From contig JAPWDM010000005.1 in assembly GCA_035578155.1 (NCBI GenBank), positions 51,652,454 to 51,716,453 on the forward strand: 64,000 nt of DNA, written 5' to 3'. Of this stretch, positions 11,590-22,163 are shown piece after piece (the first letter of the stretch is position 1; each line of letters begins with the position of its first letter). The DNA comes from Brachynemurus nebulosus. Its lineage: Eukaryota > Arthropoda > Insecta > Neuroptera > Myrmeleontidae. The position numbers and the translations under genes are program-made. The notes under the pieces were generated by a model. It searched no databases and was not told the origin of the DNA. It saw nothing but the letters and a program-made list of their open reading frames with translations.

Positions 11590-12239
11590 TATAAGATATA
11601 AAACTTCAAACTCAAAACTATACATTTTCAAAATTGGTGCATAAGCTGCAGTTCGTAGCTTTTTATTAATCAATAATCATTGTGTATGAGGACATGTTGA
11701 AAGCGTTACAATTTGAGGTTTAATGATTTAAGATGTTTTCTTCAAAATCACATTTGATTGTTTAATTTCTAACCACCTGCTGACGCTGTGCACTGTGCGC
11801 CGTAAAAGATGTTTTTTTTTTTGGCGTCGACTTTAAGACTTTTTTTAGCTTCTAATCTTGAATGACCTCTTAAATCCTAAATATTATCCCCAAGTTTCTA
11901 AGAAATCAACAAATTTTAATAATTGAATCAATTAAATTATAATTTCATACAATTTTTAGGCTTCAACGAACCACAATCATAAGAATGCCATATATGTATA
12001 TGTATGTATAAATTCAAGATGGTAGTCTAAACATCATGAACAAAAATGAAAGTTTACATATGCGAGGGGGTGTGGCGGAGTGAAGTGCACTGAATTTCGC
12101 GATGGACGAAATAAATAATGCATCATATTGAATGATAGGTTACATGAAGTCAAGTTAACTTAGGTTAGGGTACAAAAATGTATTTTATTACTGTACAAAT
12201 TGTTTTTTATTATCGTTCGCATACATGTATGTATGTATA
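11590..12239. other. No identifiable gene
   Basis: AT-rich spacer. No open frame or terminal repeat could be supported. Confidence 0.5.
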
Positions 12240-12425
12240 GTCGGTGCATGTATGAACCGGTCCTAAAGTAAGAGCGCGGCCAAGCAGTAGCGACCTTGAA
12301 GTCGATTGTTGACCGCGTTGCTGTGGCCCAAGAGAGCCGAAAACAAAAAACGATCAACAGCCTGCCGGCCGGCGCGTTATACAGTGCAAAAACCCGCGCG
12401 CGTCAAAGCATTGTACTCTACCAAG
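12240..12425. other. GC- and CpG-rich island, function unknown
   Basis: An abrupt GC-rich patch with many CpG steps (GCCGGCCGGCGCG, CCCGCGCGCG) in otherwise AT-rich DNA. Overlapping open frames occur on both strands (65 and 71 codons), neither with a recognisable domain. It could be a promoter, a 5' exon or an unrecognised repeat. I cannot choose. Confidence 0.4.
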
Positions 12426-12578
12426 GTCACATTGAGACTCTTTTGCTTGTATGTTGTACGAACTGATGAAGAATTATGTTTTATATTGTATATATTATAC
12501 AGGATGTGTCAGACAGAGTGATAAAGATGCTAGGAGGTGGTGGTAGCTTTGTGTTCTTTGGACCAATAAAACAGATAA

Positions 12579-12998
12579 GTAGCTCAGCGTGTTAGACCAT
12601 TGGCATTTGGACTGGTAGACTATCGGGTTTGATTATCGTGCTCGTATAATATGCTTGTGAAGGTGTTTCGATAGGTAATTCTAGATCATTGATTCTCAAA
12701 AAAAGGGGGGGTCGCGAAAACTATTACGAAGGGTCGCAGAAACAATTGATTACAGACTACATAGCCATTTTATACACATTTCCTACCCATTTCCATATAT
12801 TTCGTGGGTCTTTTGAAATTTTTACGTGAAAAGGTGGGTCGCGGTTGATAAAAGTTTGAGAACCACTGTTCTAGATGAATATCACCATGGTTATTTTAAG
12901 ATGATGGCTGTAGACGGCTGCTTTTCAAGTCCCCCACCACATTTCTTATTCTCACTCACATCATAAAAACATAATGTAATGAAATTGTAAAATTGATT
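12579..12998 (+). mobile_element. tRNA-derived SINE interrupted by a hAT MITE
   Basis: The head has a tRNA-like A box (TAGCTCAGCGTGTTAGA, from ~12590) and a B-box-like GGGTTTGATTATC about 40 bp on. The body word ATTCTAGATGAATATC...TATTTTAAGA is shared with SINE fragments at 17926-18070 and 40690-40850. The body is interrupted at 12687-12868 by a hAT MITE. The body continues to about 12998 with an A/T-rich tail. Confidence 0.65.
12687..12868. mobile_element. 182-bp hAT MITE with perfect 8-bp duplication
   Basis: TTCTAGAT lies on both sides (12679-12686 and 12869-12876). The right end, reversed, reads CAGTGGTTCTCAAAC and the left end CATTGATTCTCAAA. CAGNGGTTCTCAA(A/C)C followed by GGGTCGCG is the classic hAT/Charlie-type terminus. 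Two related SINE copies elsewhere in the window show the uninterrupted target (17959-17966 and 40729-40736). Confidence 0.92.
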
Positions 12999-13322
12999 AA
13001 ATAAACTAATAAAATGTTAAAAATAATGATGTGGGTGGCTTTTATTATAGACAAGTTGTTTGAAAAAGAGACATTAAATCTCATTATTATTAATTAATAA
13101 AGGTACAATTTTCTTTGACTGTCTAAAGTTGAATATAATCTCCTTCTAACTTTCATTCAGTATACACAAATCCGTAAGTAAGATCTTATATAATTTGTCA
13201 ATTGAAATAAGTGAGAAAACCAAAAAATGAAAATAAACTTAATTTATGTACTATTTTAAAGATCAGTATCGTTTAATTTTTTTCAAGGACAGCTAGCATC
13301 ATAAATTGAAAAGAGACGATAG

Positions 13323-13441
13323 TGACTAAACTTAAAAAATATACCTAGTCATTTCTAAACTTAAAATACATAGTCAATTCTAAACTTAGTCTAGTCTAAC
13401 TCAATTCTAAATACATAGTCATTTCTAAACTTAAAAAATAT
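13323..13441. repeat. Short tandem repeat with CATAGTCATTTCTAAAC units
   Basis: The phrase TAGTCATTTCTAAACTTAAA and variants (CAATTCTAAA) recurs about four times within 120 bp. Confidence 0.6.
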
Positions 13442-13486
13442 AATATTAATAGATTTGAGCGTTACTTTATGGTATTCCATATTTGT

Positions 13487-13679
13487 AAATAATTAACAAA
13501 TATTTTACTTCGCAAAAATACCACTTTTATTTTGAAACTGTGACAATATTGTTTCGAACTGTCAGTTCATTTTCAAACAGAATTTCTGTTTGAAAATGAA
13601 CTGACGGTTCGAAACAATATTGTCACAGTTTCAAAATAAAAGTGGTATTTTTGCGAAGTAAAATATTTGTTTATTATTT
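13487..13679. repeat. Near-perfect palindrome, 94-bp arms, 5-base loop
   Basis: 13487-13580 is the reverse complement of 13586-13679 with two mismatches that I can count. The centre is CAAACAG-AATTT-CTGTTTG. No target duplication is recognisable at the outer ends (AAATAATTAACAAA). It may be a foldback MITE or a locus giving a long hairpin RNA. Confidence 0.95.
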
Positions 13680-13744
13680 AAAAAATATACCTACTATACT
13701 TTACGTTTGATTTCTAAAAATTTAAACATTGAGGACTCGTAACT

Positions 13745-14010
13745 TAGGGGAGAAACCTAATTTCAAAATTGGAGTTCCGTAAGGACCACCCCGAAGTCCA
13801 TCCTCAGTTTTTCACAAAATCTTTTCTTATTCTGTTACCTATATATACATATAGATAATTACAAACTTTTATAATAATTTTCTTACCTAATGTCTCGGGT
13901 CTAAAAAGGGGGTCCACAGCCTCAATTAGAGGCCCGGAGAAAGTAAGAAAAGATCTTTTTTTTTACTCGTTAATTATATTTTTGGGGAAAAATGTTTGAA
14001 AACTTTTTGT
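13745..14010 (-). mobile_element. hAT MITE fragment, minus
   Basis: On the minus strand it carries AACGAGTAAAAA and CGGGCCTCTAATTGAGGC, matching the interior of the hAT MITE at 5955-6192. The ends are not intact. Confidence 0.5.
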
Positions 14011-14449
14011 TGTGCCCGATATGTTTAGATTTTTCTATCCAAAACTCAAAAGTCTTTATTGAATTTTCCAACAAAAGTAACTGTGATTTAAGTTTATAAT
14101 GGATGCAGTCCTGTCACATGTGCAAAATAAGTTTTTATACTTATATTGTGTTCTCTCAATATCATTACTGCATGGAGCAAAAAGTATCGAAAACATATTT
14201 AGTGTATAGCAAATTGTACATCGGTGGTGATACATCGAACATTCAATGATTATTATTGATTTACACAGTAATTTACGTAGTGTGGTCTTAGCCTCACATA
14301 GTTAATAGAGGGTAATCTAAAATATTTAATCTTTATAATGTAGATGCAAGTGTAATGATATACTGTGCTGAGTTTCAACTTATTCCGATAGCAACTTTAT
14401 TGTTGAGAGTATCTACTTTAAACATTTTGCAGTAGAGTGATTTTTGAAA
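14011..14449. other. No identifiable gene; may hold mariner 5' end
   Basis: Sequence upstream of the mariner relic. The relic's 5' untranslated part and terminal repeat should lie in its last ~200 bp, but I could not identify the terminal repeat. Confidence 0.4.
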
Positions 14450-14729
14450 ATGTCCAAAATTGAGTATCGTGCAGTTATTAAGTTTTTAACTAAAGAAGGT
14501 TTAACGCTAACGCAAATAAAAGGAAGAATGACTGTCGTATACACTGATTCTTGCCCATTTTATAAAACAATGATGCAACAACAAAATTTGCCAATGTAGA
14601 AAAAAAACAAGCTGTTTACGACCATGTCAACAGTAAAGATTCGGCATATTTTTATAGCGGCATATTTACATAGAAGCGTTAGTTAAATGTTGTGAAAATT
14701 GTATTGCAATTTAGGGAGACTATATTTAA
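14450..14729 (+). pseudogene. mariner transposase relic, large internal deletion
   Basis: The N-terminal part (14450-14599) reads MSKIEYRAVIKFLTKEG and continues to a stop after 49 residues. That opening is the well-known start of mariner transposases, in the first helix-turn-helix of the paired-like DNA-binding domain. About 25 bp after the stop a second segment (from 14626) reads VNSKDSAYFYSGI. It then shifts frame and reads CCENCIAI, stop, GDYI, matching the mariner C-terminus (SKD-x-FF/Y, then R/C-W/C-E-x-CIALQGDY). The middle of the roughly 345-residue protein is missing, including the whole D,D34D catalytic region, so the copy is dead. Confidence 0.8.
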
Positions 14730-14934
14730 AAATTATATTTAAGTATTTTTTAATTTGCACCTATACTTGTATGTTAGTCTAAGAACTTATGGATCGCACT
14801 ACGTATATTATTTTTAGTGCTATTCGGTGTGAATTATTTTTTCCGTGCATTACTTTTTTTAAATATTTACGATTTCTTCTTAAACATCCCGTATCTGTAC
14901 ATGTATATTGGTGGACATTGAAATACATAAAGAA

Positions 14935-15165
14935 TTGCTTGGCTGTTTGGCCGGCCGTGGTTCGATTGGTGGGACCATGGCGGTACCGGGGGACGTGCGG
15001 ACATGGGGGGCTCCAAAACTGCAAGCAATGCACTCGCACTTTTTAGAAGAGGAGTTGAGCTGCGTTTTGGTGAATAACAGAGGTGTTGTTGTGGTAGGTT
15101 GTTCCGCTATCCTTGAAAACACAACTTCGGGGCCCAGAGGGCATTCACCGCGCGCCTCATATAAT
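14935..15165. other. GC-rich island with overlapping open frames
   Basis: A CpG-rich block in AT-rich surroundings. The plus strand has a frame of ~88 codons (…LGCLAGRGSIGG…) and the minus strand one of ~80 (…ACSFGAPHVRTSPG…). I recognise neither. No convincing splice-site pair or ATG context picks one. It could be an exon, a CpG-rich promoter or a captured fragment. Confidence 0.35.
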
Positions 15166-16136
15166 AAATGTTAATATTCAGAAGTTATTTTTAGATGCAT
15201 TCGTTTTGTATATGTATTGAATGCATTTTATTATTTGGCAGAGTTCGTTTTGTTCAAAAACTTGTTCGTGGTATGCGCTCTGCGGTCGATGTGTAGCATC
15301 GTTGTATGTATTGTTTCACATACATGTTTTATATTGTGTAACTTGACAAAAAAAAATATTGTCATTCTCTCAAGCGAGCTGGGCTGGTGACCGCAAGTGA
15401 ACAATGTCTAATTATCATTTAAGTAACAATTTTTTTTGAAAAAAATGTACTCAATATAATGCAATATTTCATTAATGTTTAATTTATTTTAATTTTGGTA
15501 TTTGGCGTTCTGTTTTTATTATATTTTTTTCAGACCAACATTCAACCTGTTTTTTTATTTCTTTTGTTAATTAAAATTACATCTATAACTAACCTAGGTA
15601 ATGGTTTTTCGTTTGTAGCTATTGTTATTTCGTTGCTGTTTGCGAATTGAAAATAAATTTAATTGTATTCAAATATTGCGTGTTTTCACCGTTTCCAGTC
15701 TTACACAACCCCTCATCATCGGTTGCCGGTTGTCAACCTTGGGCAATATTTTTTTTGTTGAATGTATATGAATAGTAGGCAGTTGAAACGAAACTGTATT
15801 TAAAAAAATTAACTACAGGGTTTAAAAGAGGAAATTTGAATACATGAAAATGGATAAAAATATTCTTTTGAGTTCTCAAGGCAAATAAAATTTAAAAATT
15901 TTTATCTTGAAGAGACGTTTTTGCATTACATAAAAAATCGACTTCTCTCAAAAAATCAAATAACTAATAGATGGTTTTTCAATCATCTTTTAGACTTTTC
16001 ATCTCAAAAAACGACTACAAGAATTTGACTGACATTAATAAGTATTTATTTTATATGATTTTTTTTTTCAAGTTACAAGAAACTCACTTATTTTAATTAT
16101 GATACAGTTTAATAAAATATTTTATTTACAGGTACA
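15166..16136. other. No identifiable gene
   Basis: AT-rich spacer of about 1 kb without supported features. Confidence 0.5.
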
Positions 16137-16138
16137 TA

Positions 16139-17300
16139 AGGCCAGTGTCCCAAATTCCGACACTTTAAGGAAGCAACCAAGCATATTTTAGTAGAATAAT
16201 TTAAAAATCGTTGAAAAGACTAAAAGTCTTTTGTCAGCAGCCCGGTCAAAATATTTACTTTAGATTATCATTTAAGAAAAATAGAAAAATAGAAGGGTAA
16301 AATACAAAAAATAAGAATTTTTGTGCTACTACAATGACACCTAATTTCGACATCTACCATAAGAACTTAGCTCTAAGTTCGACACCCTTCTAACTTATTT
16401 TCGACAGTGTTTTTAAATTCAACAGTTGTTGTCTATAATTTCGACTAGAAACTTTTTTAGCTCAAATAAAAAAAAATATTTGATAAAGATGTATTTAAGT
16501 ATAATTTATTGAAAAACGGCTTTATTTATTACACGTACATATTAGTTAATAATGTAATTTTCCAAGTTCTGCTAATATAAAAAATGTTCCTTACTCATGT
16601 GTTTTAGTAGGTTATTTTTTCCAACCATTTCGTTACAATCATATTAAATTTTGTGCTTTAATTTTGACTATTTGCATTTCAACATACTCACACTGTTACT
16701 TTTATTCGAGACTAGATCCTGTAATTTTGATCACGTTCTTATTTTATTGCTTTTTCTTTCCTCGTTTTTTCACTTTTTTGTTTTTTTCCTCTTCTGCTTA
16801 CTTCTTTCCTCAATTTTTTTTTTTTTTAAATAATATTTTTCCAATACTCATTGACGAAATTTGGGCAAGAATTAAATTTACGGATTCCAAATTCGACACA
16901 CAAGAAAACTAGTCTATTTAAGAATTTAATTTAAAAAAAGTTGATAAATTATAATAGTTTACTAGCTTTTTATTACAATATTCATTTATTATACCATTTT
17001 AATGTGAAAATCATAATTTAATTAAAATTTAAAATTTGGCGTTTTTGTACTTTTTTTTATAAGGAATCAGTCACTTATACCTACTATTTCTGACATTTCG
17101 CAAAATATCTAGTTAATCATTAATTTTAGTACAGTATTTGTTAAAAATAAACCGAAATATAAAAAAGGTAGTATTACTTAATGTTCATAGATACGTCTTA
17201 AATACAAAACGGACGTTTTAAAAACGGAATTTTTCTTTTCTTAATAATTATATGAACATGTCTGATTTTAGGACACTGTCTGATTTTGGGTCATTTACCT
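16139..17300. mobile_element. TA-flanked element with subterminal AATTTCGACA words
   Basis: The left end reads AGGCCAGTGTCCCAAATTCC and the right end, reversed, AGGTAAATGACCCAAAATC, each next to TA. A word close to AATTTCGACAC recurs near 16154, 16343, 16374, 16394, 16433 and 16887. The right end holds two CTGATTTTRGG versions at 17262 and 17280. No transposase is visible. The architecture parallels the elements at 7883-11589 and 33820-34731. The 60-82-codon frames near 16650-16910 run through a T-rich tract. Confidence 0.55.
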
Positions 17301-17569
17301 TATATTATTTTACTTTTGAACTTCTCCACTTTAAAATGGTCCGATTTATATATTTACAGCAGTAAATATAAAACAAAAATATTAGCCTTATGTGGTTATA
17401 GAAATATTAATAAAAAATCAATTAAGAAATACTTCTGCTGTAGTTTAATTTTGGATTCTAATGTTTCCCAACTTCAGAGAACGATAATTTTTAAGGTGCT
17501 TGCACTAATGTACTATGAAAATGAAAGTGATTTGACTTTGTGCTCTCAAGGCTGTGTAGAAAAATGGCG

Positions 17570-17745
17570 GATACCGGGAATAAAGCATATTTCTTAAATA
17601 TTTCTTACCGAAAAAATAAGTGCCGGGCAAAAAAAACGGTTCTACTTTTTTCCGACCCTCTATCGACTGTTACGAGCTCCCTCTTCCAGTCCGGACCCCG
17701 GGGCTACCACCCCAGCTACCTCACCCTCTCGACGGACCTGTTGTG
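17570..17745 (+). mobile_element. hAT MITE fragment
   Basis: GCCGGGCAAAAAAAACGG and TTTCCGACCCTCTATCGACTG align with the interior of 5955-6192 (TTTCGGGCCTCTTATCGAC). The GC-rich tail (CCGGACCCCGGGGCTACC) was not matched. Confidence 0.45.
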
Positions 17746-17925
17746 CTTTTTTCGAAAATCGGTAAGGGAAATGAAAAATACACTTTTATTTTCATAGCAT
17801 ATATCGTTTACATTGTAGTAGGTACATACATTGAAAAAATGGGGCTGTTTGCGAAAATTAGCAAGGAAGGTGTGCTTTGAATGTACTTGGGATGCCATCT
17901 TACAAATTCTTAGTTCTGCTTGGAC

Positions 17926-18070
17926 TGGTGAAGGCTTTTCCGTTATTTTCCTAGACAATTCCAGATGAACATTGACAGAATTTTTCTAAGACGATATCTG
18001 CAGTTGTATAGCTTCAAAAATATAAAGCACTTACTCTGGTCCTTCGGCCACACAATTTGAAAAAGGGAAC
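17926..18070 (+). mobile_element. SINE body fragment
   Basis: Shares GTGAAGGCTTTTCC, AATTCCAGATGAACATT and TTTCTAAGACGAT with the SINE bodies at 12.6-13.0 kb and 40.7-40.85 kb. No tRNA head was identified. It preserves the empty site of the hAT MITE at 12687. Confidence 0.55.
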
Positions 18071-18787
18071 TCCATTTCTATTATGATAACATTTAATGTA
18101 GGTACTTATGGCTAGATATTTTATCTAACGAAAGTTTTCCAAGACTACAACCGTTACGTGGGTGATTTTGTTATTGCTATAGTTTTGGCTTTTATTGCTA
18201 TAATTATGATGATTTACAATCTTTAAAAGTGTTTATTAATAGTAGTTTTAATAAAATGGCGCCAAATAAAAGACAGCTATTAAATTGTACTTTAATATGT
18301 TTAATAATTAAGAAAAAAATGTTTAAACAAAAATTTAAGAAAAAAGACATATTGGGTGAAAATATCGTTATTAAACAGGTGAGCGGGCCCTTTTTTGATA
18401 TCGAAAGTACCTAATTTATTAACCGAATTATTAATGGTAGATAGTGATGGAGACTGATAGTGATTACCGAAATGTCGTACGATTACCCTTGATTCAAATT
18501 TTGGGCTTTATGAAGGTGAGATTGACGCCAAGATTCCATCCAGATTACCGTACTGCTACTTAAAAAGCTTTATGAAATTTTTTTACATTATTTTATTTTA
18601 GTTAAAAAGAATTATTTATTCTTTTTAAGTTTTTAAGTTTTTAAGCCAGTGGTTTTCTAAGTGGTAGATATCGACTCGGGGGGGGGGGGGGATGATAGTT
18701 TCTTTGAATTTTTTGAAATGTAACGTAAAAATTTGAAATTTGGCATAATGCTAGGTCTTGATGACGCGTACATTGATACATCGCCGG
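18071..18787. other. No gene; a G13 run and a possible hAT end
   Basis: Contains CAGTGGTTTTCTAAG near 18645, resembling a hAT terminus, and a run of about 12-13 G near 18679. No partner right end was found. Confidence 0.4.
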
Positions 18788-18945
18788 TCAACGATTAGAA
18801 GAAAAATTATTTTGGAATAAAAGGAGCACCAGTTTGGTCCAAGAAAAAAATTTTTTAATCAATATGTCGTGTGAGCTATCATTTGAAAGAGCTACCTCTA
18901 AGGATTCTAAAAATATATTTTTTATAATTTTTGTAGATATTGAGT
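18788..18945 (+). repeat. Dispersed repeat, partner at 49690-49872 (minus)
   Basis: GTCAACGATTAGAA, CAGTTTGGTNCAA, GAGCTATCATTTGAAAGAGC and AGGATTCTAAAAATA occur in the same order here and, reversed, at 49690-49872. Identity is moderate. No coding content is seen. Confidence 0.65.
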
Positions 18946-20224
18946 GATAAATTTTTGGAAAACTACGAGTCTTTGTGTTGTAAAGAAATTTAATAACACG
19001 TGGATAAAAACTAATGTCTCAATACAATGTGGGATAATTCCTGATTTTTTCAGTTATCACAAGAAAATTGAGAAAAAAGTTTAATTTGGACCTAATTGGG
19101 CGAGTCCGACATCGTTCTTGGCTAATTTTTTTCGACTTCAATTTAACAAAAAAAATTATGCGGTGGAAATCAAAACATGACCTTTACTTATATAATATTT
19201 TGTAGACAAATTATCAAATAAAAACTTCAGATTTATTTCCAAAAAACGATTGAAACATTATCATACAAGGATATTGTCTTCTCAATAAAATGTTTATATA
19301 CAATATATTGTATACATTTATAACAATATAATAATAATAATAATATTAATATTCCAATGTCATTACATGATTACTTTACTCGTTTATAGTCGTATCTCTG
19401 TACTCACTGCCGGTACTCACTTACTCACCGTACTTACTAAAATACGTTAATAGCAAGTAATATGTAGCTAGGCAAAGCGGTACGAAAGCTGTACCCAAGT
19501 GCAGTGCATATGGTTACATATGCACATTATAACAACCTGCTATACATATGTAATATATTACAAAACACACATAATACAAAATAAATAGGTTTTATTTTGT
19601 AAAACACACTTTTCATTCATAAATTAAAATCATACTCAGCACATAAACAAACACACACACACACATACATTAAAAACTATAAATACATATTAAGTGTCTA
19701 AGTATAGTCTGAATGTTATGCTACGTAATAGTGTTAGTATATGCTTACTTACTACTATAACTAAAGTGTGTACACTTGTGTAGTTTACTAGAAATAAATT
19801 ATTTTTCATTCTATGACGTCATTATGATAAAATTATGTGTTTTATGTGGTTAAGTAAGACGATGAATATACATAAGTAAATAATTTATATATATATACCT
19901 ATAATGTAATGTAATAAATGTTAGAAGTATATGTTGGTTGGAAAAGAGGTTGTAATTCGTGTAATTTGTGAGGGTTATTATGGTTAACTAAAATGGTACT
20001 TTTTGGTTTGTAGTTTGAACTATTTTCGTAAATCAGTAAAAAGAGAATGAGTAGAAAGAGAATTTAACCATGCTTCGACACTTTGAATTTAAATAATTTC
20101 CGTTTTCTTGGCTTTATCTCTTTTATTATTGCATTTATGTAAATTTTAAATTTGCAGTTTATTTTTAGAAAAGAATAAAAGATTGATTTGTTTCGAATAT
20201 AAGATTTAATTTTTTAACGAATTT

Positions 20225-20227
<3 letters not shown>
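18946..20227. other. No identifiable gene
   Basis: AT-rich spacer with (ATA)n near 19328-19345 and a short (CA)n near 19651-19664. Confidence 0.5.

Positions 20228-20317
<90 letters not shown>
20228..20317. repeat. (TA)n microsatellite
   Basis: Uninterrupted TA run of about 90 bp. It is not inside a recognised family A copy. Confidence 0.97.
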
Positions 20318-20321
<4 letters not shown>

Positions 20322-20379
20322 ATCCTTCTGTTACTCGGTTGCGCTTTTTGAAAATTAATTAAATAAATGTCACAAAAAC

Positions 20380-22017
20380 TATTGATGAGCAAAATTGGTC
20401 TTGGTCTTGCAGTCTTGTCTTGGTCTTGCACTTTTTGCAGCACCAAGACCAAAACCAAGACTATGTATATCAAGAGCAAGACCAATACCAAGACTATAAG
20501 TATGGCTGCAAGACCAATACCAAGACTTAAGCGAGCAAGACCAAGACAAAAGCAAGACTCTTGCTACAATATTTAAATAGGTAATTTAAAAGTATAATTG
20601 ATACTAAAACTTTTTAAAGCAATATTAAAAATTGTTTCTCTAAAAATTCCAAGGTAAATAAAGGTCGATAAAACGATTTTTTCAAAGGATTTTAACGAAA
20701 CTTCTCCAGATATTTATTTAATCCAATACCAATAATACGAGCCCGTACCAATAAAAAGAAAAAAAAATTGACCATCCCAATTTTGAGAAAAACGATTTCA
20801 AAGTTTTGTAATTATATCACGGGCTCTTATGGGAAAACTATTTTTTTTTTGAATAAAATGAAAACGTGTCAAAGGATTTTGATAAAAATTTAGTATGTTA
20901 TAAAATACCAAGTTGCAAACCATATTTAATAAGAAATAAAAGTGATTCACCACGCTTTTGAAATATTGAAAATTTTTTTGCTGAGGTATACTTTTGTACC
21001 TGACTATCTCAGAGCAACTACGTTAATTAAATACTTGCAACTAAAAATATGTTATTCTGTCATAAATCAGTAGGTATAATGCTTTCAACTACCTTCAAAA
21101 TTCTTTGATTGGATAGTAAATAAAATATCGGTATTTAATAGATTTTACTACTTTAACACTATGAGGCCCGAGCACTTTCACAGTAAACTTCCCCGGAAGC
21201 CGGCAATATTTAAAAAAAAAACTTTATATACAAATACATAAAATAAAATGATTCAAACACTGAATAGATTAACACAGTTCAACATGTATGTGTAAAACTG
21301 TAAACATACGTACGTGGTACGTATATACTACATATATACTGACATTCAAATCAATTTTATTTAAAAATATAAATTATATTTTTTATGTATTTTTTGTTTA
21401 TTTTAAAATTTTTTATACATAGAAACCAAAAGAGTAGTGTGTGTTGGTATGTATTTGTGTGAGTAAGAATACATCCGTCTGATGAATGATGATAAACATC
21501 GCACACATAATGGGTAACCAACTAATCAACTAATCATTGATCGCCGTCGGCCTCTGGAGATGATTTGTTTGGTTTCGGATGCCGAAGCCATGGGACTGAG
21601 AGTGTTAATAATAATAATAGATTTTACCGGGTTTAATAGAAATTCATGTGTGACAAACTGAAGCCCTGAAAATTTCATCGAAATTAGTCGAACAGTTTCA
21701 AAGTTGCGCGTTGGAAGGTTTTACGAATATTCAGGTGGACAGAGGGGTAGTTAAAAAACAAAAGATTATTTAGGAACCGTAAAAAGCGAAAATTCTGATT
21801 TTAGAAGGAAAAAATTTATTAATAAAAAGAGTGCAAGAAAGTGCAAGATTTTTTAGTTATACCAAGACCAAGATCAAGACTGCATTCTGCAAGACCAAGA
21901 CCAAGACAAAGATTCAAATTGCTCTAGCAAGACCAAGACCAAGATTCTTCATGCAAGAACAAGACCAAGACCAAGACTACCAAGTCTTGGTCTTGGTCTT
22001 GCATTTGCTCATCGCTA
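20380..22017. mobile_element. hAT-like element with (CAAGAC)n subterminal arrays
   Basis: A perfect 8-bp duplication, ACAAAAAC, lies at 20372-20379 and 22018-22025. The ends read TATTGATGAGCAAA and, reversed, TAGCGATGAGCAAA (12 of 14). Just inside both ends lie arrays of the hexamer CAAGAC and its complement GTCTTG, present in both orientations (20398-20565 and 21854-22003). The 8-bp duplication fits hAT, but the end sequence is not one I can name. No transposase frame exists. A TTAA-flanked element is nested at 21157-21604. Confidence 0.85.
21157..21604. mobile_element. TTAA-flanked piggyBac-like MITE
   Basis: TTAA lies outside both ends (21153-21156 and 21605-21608). The ends read CACTATGAGGCCC and, reversed, CACTCTCAGTCCC. 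TTAA duplication and a short CACT/CCCT-type TIR fit piggyBac-like elements. 448 bp, no coding frame. Confidence 0.65.
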
Positions 22018-22163
22018 ACAAAAACTACAAAAATAGCATATTTTTGCAAAACAAGCCAAGTTTAGTAATTATTTTCATAAAAGTCCAATTAATTAACACA
22101 AAAAGTATATATTCTTAAAAACCTTACATCTTTACACCTACATCTTTAACCTTACATCTTTAA

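Noticed and set aside
18643..18700. hAT left end (CAGTGGTTTTCTAAG followed by a G run)
   Set aside because: No right end or 8-bp duplication found.
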